A stretch of DNA of 64,000 bases, taken from contig CAIZWN010000005.1 in the NCBI GenBank assembly GCA_903936705.1, positions 1 to 64,000 of the forward strand, in the 5' to 3' direction. Source of the DNA: an uncultured Myxococcales bacterium (GTDB taxonomy: Bacteria > Myxococcota_A > UBA9042 > DTJE01). The notes below the pieces were generated by a model. That model was not told where the DNA came from and searched no databases. It saw nothing but the letters and a program-made list of their open reading frames with translations. The translations under genes were made by a program, and so were the position numbers. How positions within the stretch are numbered: position 1 is the stretch's first letter; each line of letters opens with the position of its first letter. Of the stretch, positions 27,254 to 36,174 are shown piece by piece.

Positions 27254-28378
27254 TTGCAGCAGAAGATATACCAACTCTTTCGGAAGCTTCCCTCGGTGCT
27301 CATGGCTGCCGTTTTCCTTGTGGGATGCGCGGATTCAACCGGATCCGCCCCGGCGCTGCCAAGCCGTTTGATTGCACCTAAGTTCAAGGTCGGCGACGAT
27401 CCGGCATGGACCGGCAAAAGAGACGGCGAACCGATAGTCGCCCAGGTTTCCGGTATCCCGATTCCGGAAGGACGCTATCTCAGGGCTTTGAAGTCGGCCG
27501 CCAGCGGTTCTGACCCGCGCATGATCCTCGACGAGGTCGTGGCCGACGAGATGATTGCGCAGCAGGCCGCCTTTGTATCTCCGGAAGGTCCGTTGCGCGC
27601 GTCCGTATCGGTCTATCAGCGAGCGCTGGTCTCGCGCCTGCTGCGCGAACGGCTTGTCGAGGTCTTTCATCCAGATGACGTCCCGATTGCCGACCTTCAA
27701 GTTGCCTTCAGCAATCCCCAGGTATCCGGAAAATTCAACCACGCACGCCTGTTCACAATCCAGGATTACCAGTGGATTTGCTGTGGTGGTGATGCCAAGT
27801 CCTGCGCGGCCCCCGACGTGGAACCCTGCTTCAGCGAGGGAACCATTGCAATGTCGGCCCTTCGCGAGGCGCTGGACCTGGATACTCCCGAGTCTGAGGA
27901 TATACCTCTGCTGGTGGAGAAGTGGCAGGCAATGGCCCCTCGTCTGGCTTACCAGGAGTACGATTTCGCCTACGACGACGAACGGCAGATGCAGCGGGGC
28001 TCGATCCTCTTTGACGACAACGTAGTAAGGGCAGCGGTAGCGACACCCGAAGGCCGGTTCGCCGAAAAGGTGGTACGCAGCGGATTCGGCCTTCACATCA
28101 TGTACGTAAAGGAGATGCTGCCCCCGGTCCGCAAGGGATTGGATGCCCCCGAGGTGCGTCTGGATATAGCGGAATTCTTTTTCGCCCGATTCCAGCAAAA
28201 GCGCCTGATAGACTATCTCGTAACACTGATTCCATTCGAGCCTTTCAGGATGTTGAAGGGCGCCGTTCCCAAAGGGTCCCGTGCCGAGCGACCGCGCTAT
28301 GATGTCGTGTTGTACCCTGAGACCATGACCGAGGCTCTTGAGGCTGACGCCAGGCTGAAGGAGAAGGAGCCTATCTAG
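27254..28378 (+). CDS. Parvulin-like/SurA-type lipoprotein (predicted)
   Basis: About 374 aa. The segment LPSVLMAAVFLVGCADS is a lipoprotein signal with Cys after LVG. The following organisation resembles SurA/PrsA-type peptidyl-prolyl isomerases: EPIVAQVSGIPIPEGRYLRAL is like the N-terminal vNg..It..el segment, a helical part follows, and RGSILFDDNVVRAAVATPEGRF...RSGFGLHIMYVKEM matches the C-terminal strand and helix of a parvulin domain (GFHIIKV-like). A Cys-rich loop WICCGGDAKSCAAPDVEPC is inserted. The start is uncertain: TTG at 27254 after AGGTAGGTG is favoured; an in-frame start near 27206 overlaps the previous gene. Confidence 0.65.
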   Translation: MQQKIYQLFRKLPSVLMAAVFLVGCADSTGSAPALPSRLIAPKFKVGDDPAWTGKRDGEPIVAQVSGIPIPEGRYLRALKSAASGSDPRMILDEVVADEMIAQQAAFVSPEGPLRASVSVYQRALVSRLLRERLVEVFHPDDVPIADLQVAFSNPQVSGKFNHARLFTIQDYQWICCGGDAKSCAAPDVEPCFSEGTIAMSALREALDLDTPESEDIPLLVEKWQAMAPRLAYQEYDFAYDDERQMQRGSILFDDNVVRAAVATPEGRFAEKVVRSGFGLHIMYVKEMLPPVRKGLDAPEVRLDIAEFFFARFQQKRLIDYLVTLIPFEPFRMLKGAVPKGSRAERPRYDVVLYPETMTEALEADARLKEKEPI

Positions 28379-28379
28379 G

Positions 28380-30473
28380 TCATTGACCCTGCTTCAAGTG
28401 GCCGACCAGCCAGCCTACAACCGTGTCATACCAGAACTTCCGGTTCACTGGCTTCGCAATGAAATGGTTTTCGTCAGGGAAGACCACCAGCTTGGCCTCG
28501 ACACCCCGAGTCCGCAGCGCCGTGTACATGAACAACGCCTGCTCCAGCGGCACACGAAAATCGTTCGCGCCGTGAATCAACAGCATGGGGGTCTTGAAAT
28601 TCTTGACGTACGACGACGGGCTGAACTTGCGATAGGCTTCCGGGTTGTCCCATGGCGTACCGCCAACGTCCCATTCCGGAAACCACAGTTCGTCGGTCGT
28701 TCCGTACTTGACCTCCAGGAACGACGGGCCGGCATGGCTGACCAGACACTTGAAGCGATCCGTCTTGGCTTCCATCCAGTTGGCCATATAGCCGCCGTAT
28801 GAACCGCCTATTGCGCACGCCCGCGAGCCGTCAATATCCGGCCGCAGCGAAAGGACGTCCAGCAGGCGCATCAGATCCTCGTACGTGCGACCTCCCCAGT
28901 CCTTGCTGACGGCATTTACCAATTCCTGGCCATAGCCGACGCTGCCGGTGGGATTCGGCATGACGACGGCCATACCATTACCGACCAGGCCCAGCGGGTT
29001 CCATCTTGGGTGGAACGAGTTCATCCACGCACCCTGGGGGCCGCCGTGGACCACCATGACAAGCGGCCAACGGCCTGCCGGGGGTGAGCCGGCAGGAAGT
29101 GCCAGGAACGCATGGACGCGCGCCCGCTTTCCGGGCGAAATCTCGGCACCATCCCACCAGATCTCCTCGATTTTGGGCATGTTGATCGAGGCCAGGGCCG
29201 CCCGATTCAGGTTCGTAACTCGTTCGTCAGTGGAGGATTTCGGCCCGATGTCGACTCTGAAGAGATCAGGAGGCTGCAGCATGGATTCGCGCGTGACCCA
29301 GGCATGAAGGGGATCACCAGCAACGATTGCCAGACGGCGATTCATCGTGCGACCGGTCAGGCGACGGGCCTTGGTGTCCTTGCGCGCAACAACCGTGTAC
29401 AGCGGCTGGTGCCCCTGCTCTTCTACCGAAAACACGATTGACTTGCCGTCAGGCGTCCAGGCAAAGTCGGAAATCCAGTCGCCGATGTCCTGGGCCAGCA
29501 CTACGGTAACGCCGGTGCCACGGTCATAGACCTTCAGTCGCCACTGGTCCGACTCGAAACCAGGCACAGCCTGGGACAGGTACGCAATCCGACTGCCGTC
29601 GGGCGAAAAACGTGGCGCCCGGTCAGCGGCTGGATTGTCGGTGATCCGCTTTTCGCTGCCCGCCTCGACCAGGAAAAGATCCGAATTGGTGGACCTCCAC
29701 ACCTCCGATACTTTCTTGGCGGTGTATACGACCGCCGAATCGGATGCCACGTCGTAGTCCTCACGGCCGCCCGACGGCAACGGAGGTACGTCAAACGACC
29801 CACCAGCCACCTTGGCAACCTTGCCTCCATCCTCGGGGATGAAGAACAGCGCACTGTGCGTTCCGTCGGCCCACGAATCCCAGGGGCGATGGTACAGTTC
29901 CGTGTACACCAGCGCCGACGTTCCTTTCGATCGCTCGGCCAGGATGCGCGCGGTGCAACCAAGATCCTCGGCGCACTCGGGCATGACCGACGAATAGAAA
30001 TACAGTCGGTGCCCCACCCAACGCAGGCCATCGACCGGAACTGGCGACTCGAACACGCAAACGGCCTCGCCGCCTTCCAGCGGCAGGACATGAATCCCCG
30101 TCTTGCCGTTGCGTTCGCCCGCAAAAGCCAGCCTTTTCCCTTCGGGAGAATAGGTGTACGAACCACCCGTACGGCCACCAAACGTCAGCCGCCTGGGTTC
30201 CTGGCCGGGCAGGACTCGCCACAAATCCTTCTGCCACCTCGATCCGCCGTCGTACTCCTGCAATTGGATCACGGCGTCGGCCCCCGTCGGATTCACCTCC
30301 ATTCCGGCAATGATGCGCATCCGCATGACGTCATCGATGGTCGGATCGTGGGGTGCTGCCACCGCATCGATCGACCGAGCGACGGCAGTGCCACTTGCAG
30401 TCTTGCCGGCCGCAAAAAGATGGTTCGGGAACATGGCCAGCGCCAGGGTAATCAGAAAAATCGCGATGCGCAC
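28380..30473 (-). CDS. Secreted S9-family (prolyl oligopeptidase-type) peptidase
   Basis: A 697-aa serine peptidase with a signal peptide (MRIAIFLITLALAMFPNHLFA). Residues ~60-420 are WD40/TolB-like beta-propeller blades (FSPDGSRIAYLSQ, WTPDGKSIVFSVEEQG). The C-terminal alpha/beta hydrolase domain has the nucleophile elbow GGSYGGYM with Ser558, Asp638 in HGANDFRV and His670 in PDENHF. It is likely a periplasmic dipeptidyl or acylaminoacyl peptidase. It lies 56 bp downstream of lysA and converges with the preceding lipoprotein gene, their stops 1 bp apart. Confidence 0.93.
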   Translation of the reverse strand: MRIAIFLITLALAMFPNHLFAAGKTASGTAVARSIDAVAAPHDPTIDDVMRMRIIAGMEVNPTGADAVIQLQEYDGGSRWQKDLWRVLPGQEPRRLTFGGRTGGSYTYSPEGKRLAFAGERNGKTGIHVLPLEGGEAVCVFESPVPVDGLRWVGHRLYFYSSVMPECAEDLGCTARILAERSKGTSALVYTELYHRPWDSWADGTHSALFFIPEDGGKVAKVAGGSFDVPPLPSGGREDYDVASDSAVVYTAKKVSEVWRSTNSDLFLVEAGSEKRITDNPAADRAPRFSPDGSRIAYLSQAVPGFESDQWRLKVYDRGTGVTVVLAQDIGDWISDFAWTPDGKSIVFSVEEQGHQPLYTVVARKDTKARRLTGRTMNRRLAIVAGDPLHAWVTRESMLQPPDLFRVDIGPKSSTDERVTNLNRAALASINMPKIEEIWWDGAEISPGKRARVHAFLALPAGSPPAGRWPLVMVVHGGPQGAWMNSFHPRWNPLGLVGNGMAVVMPNPTGSVGYGQELVNAVSKDWGGRTYEDLMRLLDVLSLRPDIDGSRACAIGGSYGGYMANWMEAKTDRFKCLVSHAGPSFLEVKYGTTDELWFPEWDVGGTPWDNPEAYRKFSPSSYVKNFKTPMLLIHGANDFRVPLEQALFMYTALRTRGVEAKLVVFPDENHFIAKPVNRKFWYDTVVGWLVGHLKQGQ

Positions 30474-30529
30474 GGGGCGTCTCCGTCTGCGAGTCGCCCG
30501 AGTCTACACCACGAAAGGGGAGAAACGCT

Positions 30530-31774
30530 CTAGACTTCGACTTCGGCACGGACAAGGTCGGCCATGGTCTCGCGGCGACGGACCAGGCTGACAGTCGAAC
30601 CGTCAACAAGGACCTCTGCCGCGCGTGGTCGCTGGTTGTAGTTCGACGACATCGCAAACCCGTAGGCCCCGGCCGTGAAAGCTGCCACCAGATCGCCCCG
30701 GTGCAGCGGCAGCATCTGGCGGTCCTTGCCCAAGAAATCGCCAGACTCGCAAACCGGACCAACGACATCCGTCAGCACCGGTTCTCCCACCCCGTCCACC
30801 ACGGCCTCGATTCGATGATGAGCCCCGTACAAAGACGGTCTAATCAGGTCATTCATTCCAGCATCCAGCACCACGAATCGCTTTTCGCCGGCCTCCTTGA
30901 CGAACTGGACCTCGCCAACCAGGATACCGGCAGGCCCTACGATGAAGCGCCCGGGCTCCAGGATCAGATCCACGCCAAGCTCGCGCACCAGAGAGATGAT
31001 CTCGTCGTGAAACTCGTCGGCGGTCATCGGCTTCTCGTGGTCATAGCGCACGGCCAGGCCGCCACCTATGTCCAGGTGCCGGATGTCGCATCCGCGCGCC
31101 CGCAGGTCAGCCACGATTCCCGCCGCCTGCGCCAGAGCCATCCGGTATGGCACGGGGGAAAGAATCTGCGAACCGATGTGCATGTCCAGCCCGGTAAGAA
31201 CAATCCCTGGCAGCCCGGCAGCGATGTCTGCCGCATTTCCAGCCTGGGCCAACGGAATGCCGAACTTGTTCTCCTTGCGTCCCGTCGTAAGGTATTCGTG
31301 GGTGTGCGCATCGACGTCTGGGTTGACGCGCAGCGCGCACTCCTGCCTGCGCCCGTTTGCAACAGCGATGTCGGACAGAACACGCAGCTCCTCGACGTTC
31401 TCGATGTTGACAGACCGGATCCCGGAACGAACGGCCAGTTCCAGTTCGGTCCTGGTCTTGCCCACACCCGAATACACAATTTTTTCCGGCGGGATACCAG
31501 CCAGCATGGCCTTGTACAGTTCGCCACCCGAGACCACGTCGGCTCCGGCTCCCATCGAAGCCAGCGCTCGCAGGATGCCCAGGTTGCCATTCGACTTGAC
31601 CGAATAGCAGATCAGGTGAGGCACGTCCGCGAATGCCAAATCCAGCTTGGCGAAGTGTTCTGCAAACGTCCGCCGCGAGTACACGTACAGCGGGGTCCCG
31701 AACGTGGCAGCCAGGTCCCTTACCTTTGCATCCTCGCAGAATAGTTCCCCGTCACGACGATGAAAGTAGTCCAC
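30530..31774 (-). CDS. lysA: Diaminopimelate decarboxylase
   Basis: A 414-aa PLP enzyme making L-lysine from meso-diaminopimelate. TPLYVYSRRTFAEHF opens the barrel; YSVKSNGNLGIL has the PLP-binding Lys; LDIGGGLAVRYDHEKP, EPGRFIVGPAGIL and GPVCESGDFLGKDR (with the inter-subunit Cys) are canonical. The GTG start lies 1 bp after the lysC stop with AGAGGGGG upstream, so the two are translationally coupled; the frame extends upstream into lysC as a shadow. Confidence 0.96.
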   Translation of the reverse strand: MDYFHRRDGELFCEDAKVRDLAATFGTPLYVYSRRTFAEHFAKLDLAFADVPHLICYSVKSNGNLGILRALASMGAGADVVSGGELYKAMLAGIPPEKIVYSGVGKTRTELELAVRSGIRSVNIENVEELRVLSDIAVANGRRQECALRVNPDVDAHTHEYLTTGRKENKFGIPLAQAGNAADIAAGLPGIVLTGLDMHIGSQILSPVPYRMALAQAAGIVADLRARGCDIRHLDIGGGLAVRYDHEKPMTADEFHDEIISLVRELGVDLILEPGRFIVGPAGILVGEVQFVKEAGEKRFVVLDAGMNDLIRPSLYGAHHRIEAVVDGVGEPVLTDVVGPVCESGDFLGKDRQMLPLHRGDLVAAFTAGAYGFAMSSNYNQRPRAAEVLVDGSTVSLVRRRETMADLVRAEVEV

Positions 31775-31775
31775 G

Positions 31776-33080
31776 TCACCCCCTCTTCTTTCGGCTGCGG
31801 CCACCCGACGCCGGAGATCCGTTTCCGATCCCAAGTCTCTCGGCCAGGACCCGGTGGACCTTCTGAGCCTGATCAAACTGGCAGTAAACGACCACGTCGG
31901 CATGGCTGGTCACCATCTCGACGATCAGGAGGCCGGCCCTGTGCATCGCTTCGGATACGACATGGATGACACCCTGTGTGTTGACGAACGCGGGGTTCGT
32001 CAGGCGCACCTCGGCCACATTACGCGTGACTACAAGCTCCTCGAAATCGCGGCCTGCTCCAACAAACTCGTTGTGTAGAGCCTGGGTCAAGGAATGCCCT
32101 GCCGACTCTTCCACATACAGACCGATTACCGTGTCCGCCGACGTCAGGCCATGGATGGCCACACCGCGCCGGGAAGTGAACTCCCCTAGGCGGGCCAGAA
32201 GACCCAAACGCGCCGATATCCCTTTTGCAAACAGCAGATGCAGTGTCAGCGGACGCGGGTGAACCGAAAGAATAGTCGTTGCCGCACCGGTGATCCGCGT
32301 GCCTTCCGACAGTTTGCCCAGAGCCGTAAAGTGCACAACCCGCGCCGTGACCGACTCGGGCTTGTATCGCAATGCGTTCGGATGCAGCACTTGCGCACCG
32401 CGCTGTGCGACTGCCGACATGAGGGCAGCATCCATCTCGGGCACAACCGCCGAATCAGGAACAACACGAGGATCGGCGGTCAGCACGCCCCTCACATCCG
32501 TGACGATGACGACCTCGTCGGCCCGACAAAAACGCCCTACCAGGAAGGCCGACACGTCGCTGCCACCGCGTCCCAGCGTCACAAGGTGTCCCTCGCCGTC
32601 CCTGACGAAGAATCCAGGAAACACTGGGATGGTCCCCGATGTCAGCATCGGGTCTATGCCTTTCGCAAACCGGCTGCGACTGGCCCGCTCGTCCAGTCGA
32701 ACCTCGACCAGGTCGTTCACCTTACCGGCCGAAAGGACCTGTGCGTCGGACTGCCCCGGCATGGCCACCAGAGGAAAATCCGGATGATCAAAGCCGACAG
32801 CCTGGGCAGGGCACCCCTCGGCACCCAGCGCCATGGCAAGCAGGCTGGCCGTGGCAGTCTCGCCGGTCGCCAGCAGACGCAGCAGGTTCTGATCGACCGG
32901 TGCCTCGGGCCACGCGCGGCGCCCCATCCGCATCAGGCGGTTCGTGGCATCGCCCATGGCCGACACGACCACCAGAACCTCGTTTCCCGCGGCACGAATC
33001 GCGGCGATGTTCCTGGCTGCCAGACGGACCCTGGCAGGCGTTCGAACCGAGGTTCCGCCGAACTTGACCACTACCCGCAT
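31776..33080 (-). CDS. lysC: Aspartate kinase
   Basis: A 434-aa enzyme for the first step of the aspartate pathway. VVVKFGGTSVRT, GETATASLLAMAL, PGFFVRDGEGHLVTLGRGGSD and VTDVRGVLTADPR are the kinase-domain motifs. Residues ~280-420 form tandem ACT domains that usually mediate feedback inhibition by lysine or threonine. The C terminus is a basic tail (GGRSRKKRG). It pairs with lysA, indicating a lysine/peptidoglycan operon. Confidence 0.95.
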   Translation of the reverse strand: MRVVVKFGGTSVRTPARVRLAARNIAAIRAAGNEVLVVVSAMGDATNRLMRMGRRAWPEAPVDQNLLRLLATGETATASLLAMALGAEGCPAQAVGFDHPDFPLVAMPGQSDAQVLSAGKVNDLVEVRLDERASRSRFAKGIDPMLTSGTIPVFPGFFVRDGEGHLVTLGRGGSDVSAFLVGRFCRADEVVIVTDVRGVLTADPRVVPDSAVVPEMDAALMSAVAQRGAQVLHPNALRYKPESVTARVVHFTALGKLSEGTRITGAATTILSVHPRPLTLHLLFAKGISARLGLLARLGEFTSRRGVAIHGLTSADTVIGLYVEESAGHSLTQALHNEFVGAGRDFEELVVTRNVAEVRLTNPAFVNTQGVIHVVSEAMHRAGLLIVEMVTSHADVVVYCQFDQAQKVHRVLAERLGIGNGSPASGGRSRKKRG

Positions 33081-33216
33081 GCTGCCCCCCCGAAGAACCC
33101 GGTCTCGCTAAACGGCGCTATGATGAAGCCATCGCAGGCGATAGGCAACATGATGACGCCCGCGCACCTGCGCATGCTTGCGCTGACCGTGCGAAGCTGT
33201 TTTGAAGAGAGGAATT

Positions 33217-33882
33217 CTAGGCGTCGTCGTCCAGCGAGCGACCGGCCTTGATACCCAGTTCCGAAAGCCGGCGGCGAAACACGCGATCGATGATGGTTTC
33301 CCTTGCATCGGGCTTGATGTCCACGAATCGACCTGCCACCTCGAACGAATTTCCGCAAGGCTCGGCGCGAACGACAACTGATTGAAGGACAAGGCGTGCA
33401 TTGGCCCCGTCCTCAAGGTCAAGACACAACCAGGCGGTATCGCCAGCAACCGCAGACGCCCTTCCGAACCACCTGAAGCCCGAGGCGCTAAGCTCAACCG
33501 AGGTTTCAACCAATACCGCATCGCCATCAGGCGGCACAGCCGAAACGACGAGCGCCGAACGGATAGCCACGATTGCCCGTATGTATTCGCGCTTCTCCAT
33601 CTCGACGGCCGGCCCAAGCGCCATGACATAGACGCGTTTGGGGGAAATAACCTCGGATATCTCGCCTCTCATGGCAAAGATTGAGTCGCCGGCCGTGTAT
33701 GCCAGAAAAACCTTGTCCCCCTTGACGAAACGGCTGGAGGGCGGTTCATCGGCATCAACAACCAGTCCACGACCTCGATCAAAATTGAGAACCGCCGACA
33801 ACACGTCGGCACTGTCATCTCGAATGACGACCATATGCATCGATGCACCGACTACGGGACGCGGTCCCGGGACATTTTCCAT
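33217..33882 (-). CDS. PilZ-domain protein
   Basis: A 221-aa protein. The N-terminal ~95 residues resemble the YcgR-N (PilZN) barrel (FVKGDKVFLAYTAGDSIFAM). A PilZ domain follows, with the RxxxR motif in KREYIRA and ELSASGFRW in the (D/N)xSxxG position, where Glu replaces the usual Asp/Asn. It would bind c-di-GMP and could link it to motility; type IV pilus genes lie 7 kb away. It is 16 bp downstream of the FHA/coiled-coil gene, so probably co-transcribed. Confidence 0.8.
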   Translation of the reverse strand: MENVPGPRPVVGASMHMVVIRDDSADVLSAVLNFDRGRGLVVDADEPPSSRFVKGDKVFLAYTAGDSIFAMRGEISEVISPKRVYVMALGPAVEMEKREYIRAIVAIRSALVVSAVPPDGDAVLVETSVELSASGFRWFGRASAVAGDTAWLCLDLEDGANARLVLQSVVVRAEPCGNSFEVAGRFVDIKPDARETIIDRVFRRRLSELGIKAGRSLDDDA

Positions 33883-33898
33883 CCGCCTTCTCCCGGCT

Positions 33899-36007
33899 CT
33901 AGAGGCGCTTGCGGGCCTTCAGCGCCTCGGCCTTGATCTCCTTTACCAGACGAACCAACTCGGCCAGCGTGGTGGTGATCTGTTCTCGGGTCTCGTCATC
34001 TTCCCCTTCCGGCATCTTCTCCATCATCTCGGGAACCAGCCCGCCCAGCACGTGCAACCCCGTCCTGAACTCGGATATCGTGTCGTTGATCTTCTCGACC
34101 GACTCCTTCAATTCCGGGGACACCTGACTTCCCGCGACATCCCCCAAAGGCGGCAGCGCGACCACCGGAACGGCTGCCTGGGCGGCTGCCTGGGCGGCCG
34201 CGGCGGTCTTGAAGGCCTCGTTCTCTTCCATCAGTCGGGAGATCTTCTTCATATAGGACCGGTTCACGTTCTTCAGATCGGCGAGTTCCTCGGCAATCAC
34301 CTTGGCCTCTGCCAGCGCATCCTCGCTTGGAGCCGATGCCTGAACCTGGGCCTGGGCGTTCAGGCCCAGCATCTGCCGCCGAAGATCCGAAACCTCGGCC
34401 TTCAACAAGGTCCGTTCGGCCTCGAAGCCCTTCTTCAGCGACTCGAGCCCTGCCGCCGACTTGGCCATGGTGTCACGCTCGACACCAAAGCGAACCACCT
34501 CTTCCTTCAATTCCCCGATCCTGGCGTTCAACGCATCGCGCTCGGCGCCCGCACGGGCAATTGCCTCCTTTGATTCCGAAATCCTGGAGCCAAGCGCGTC
34601 ACGCTCGCCGGTCACGCGGGCAAGGGCAGTTTTTGCTTCCTCCAACTCCAACTGAACGGCGTCCAGTCGATTCGCTGGTACAAGGTCGCGCTGAAGGTCC
34701 TCGACCTGCCCGTCGCGCTGGGCCAACTGGGCTTCCAGATCAGACAGGCGGGACAAGGCTTCATCCCGCTCCTGCTGCAAAGTCACAAGGCTTTCATCAA
34801 GCTCGCTGCAGCGAATCTCTGCGGCCTCGACATCATGAACTGCCCTGGCGACATCGCGATTCGCCGATTCCAAACGATCCTCCAGGGAACCCCTGGAAAG
34901 CTCGGACGCGGCAAGACTATGTTCAAGATCAGCTATGCGCGAGCGCGAAGAATCCTGGCTGGCCGACTCGGACTGGTACCTGGCCACCAGGCGGGAAAGA
35001 TCATCAATCTGGGCGCCGAATTTCTTGACACGAAGTTCCTTCTCGGCCACTTCGCTTTCAAGCTTTGCAATCTTTCGCGCAGACTCAACGTCGGAAACTG
35101 GCAGATTTGACGCCCGTTCCGGTTTGCCATCCCGCGCCCGCTCCTGATTGGCATCAGCAGCGCGGTCCTGCTTGGCATCAGCGGCACGGTCCTGCCTGCG
35201 ATCCTGACCACTGTCCTGCTGGGCTGGCTGAGGTCGAGCTTGCTGCTGGTCATTGGAAGAAAACGCTTCGACGACAACCTTTGTCGGAGCATCGGCGGAT
35301 GGCGAGGGTTTTGCCGCAGGCTGCGCCACAGGTTCGGGCCTGGAAGCCACTGAGCCCTGCCCACCCTTGGCAGGCAGAGCACTTTCCGGGACGGACGCCT
35401 CATCATCATCAAGGCTGGCGGGCACGAGGACGGGTGCCGGCGCCGGCGCTGGCGCTGGCGCCGAAACTGCGCTCTCATACGCCTCGGTATACCCCCACTG
35501 CTGCGGGTCCTGCTGGGGTGCCGCAGGTTGCTCGACCAGTCGGCCGGGACCATATTCCGCCGTTGAAAGCCGCTTCTGTTCGACCGGCCCTCCAGTACCG
35601 TTCACATCGGTTCCTAGAACCTGGTCCGCAGCCGGAATTCCCGATGGACGACGAGCCGATGGGGGAAGAGTTGGCGGGTCCATTTCCGTGGACCCAAGGT
35701 ATTCGAAGTCCTCCTGTTCCAGCTTGAATTCGACTGGAAGGCTGCCGACGAAGACGGATTCACCGTCCTCCAGCTCGGCCTCATGAATACGAACCTTGTG
35801 ATAGTAGGTGCCGTTTGCACTGTCCAAATCGACAACCGTATACCTGCCCGAGGCCCAGCAGAACTTGGCGTGAAGACGAGACACGGTGTTGTTCTTCGTC
35901 TTCAGATCGCATCCCTTGTTGCGACCCACCAGGATCTCGGGACGATCGGATCCGAAATGAAGAATCTCGTCCTCACCGGCCTCGTTGACGAATTTCAGAG
36001 TTGCCAC
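33899..36007 (-). CDS. FHA-domain protein with long coiled coil
   Basis: A 702-aa protein. The first ~95 residues form an FHA domain (LVGRNKGCDLKTKNN, VSRLHAKF, LDSANGTYYHKVRI), which binds phosphothreonine. Residues ~95-310 are Pro/Ala/Gln/Asp-rich and disordered, with short RAADAKQD repeats. Residues ~315-600 are a long coiled coil with heptads (LESEVAEKELRVKKF, LERDALGSRIS-like repeats), and a short helical C-terminal region ends in basic ALKARKRL. A cytoskeletal or polarity scaffold is plausible. GGAGG precedes the ATG; the PilZ gene follows. No Ser/Thr kinase is in the window to act as partner. Confidence 0.85.
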   Translation of the reverse strand: MATLKFVNEAGEDEILHFGSDRPEILVGRNKGCDLKTKNNTVSRLHAKFCWASGRYTVVDLDSANGTYYHKVRIHEAELEDGESVFVGSLPVEFKLEQEDFEYLGSTEMDPPTLPPSARRPSGIPAADQVLGTDVNGTGGPVEQKRLSTAEYGPGRLVEQPAAPQQDPQQWGYTEAYESAVSAPAPAPAPAPVLVPASLDDDEASVPESALPAKGGQGSVASRPEPVAQPAAKPSPSADAPTKVVVEAFSSNDQQQARPQPAQQDSGQDRRQDRAADAKQDRAADANQERARDGKPERASNLPVSDVESARKIAKLESEVAEKELRVKKFGAQIDDLSRLVARYQSESASQDSSRSRIADLEHSLAASELSRGSLEDRLESANRDVARAVHDVEAAEIRCSELDESLVTLQQERDEALSRLSDLEAQLAQRDGQVEDLQRDLVPANRLDAVQLELEEAKTALARVTGERDALGSRISESKEAIARAGAERDALNARIGELKEEVVRFGVERDTMAKSAAGLESLKKGFEAERTLLKAEVSDLRRQMLGLNAQAQVQASAPSEDALAEAKVIAEELADLKNVNRSYMKKISRLMEENEAFKTAAAAQAAAQAAVPVVALPPLGDVAGSQVSPELKESVEKINDTISEFRTGLHVLGGLVPEMMEKMPEGEDDETREQITTTLAELVRLVKEIKAEALKARKRL

Positions 36008-36108
36008 ATCGTCCTCCGGAAGCGTTCAGACAGCGCGCCAATTCCATTAAGCGCGAGGATATCTTTCTTCACTGTCCCGATGCAAGGGCTTCCCCCCTCA
36101 ACTCGCGG

Positions 36109-36138
36109 TTGGACCTTTGCCGGACGCCGGTGTTATCC
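36109..36138 (+). promoter_or_regulatory. Possible pepD promoter
   Basis: TTGGAC and TTATCC with an 18-bp spacer, 36 bp before the pepD ATG. Confidence 0.35.
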
Positions 36139-36174
36139 TCGGCCCGGGAACCTTGACCATTTCAGGGAGGAAGC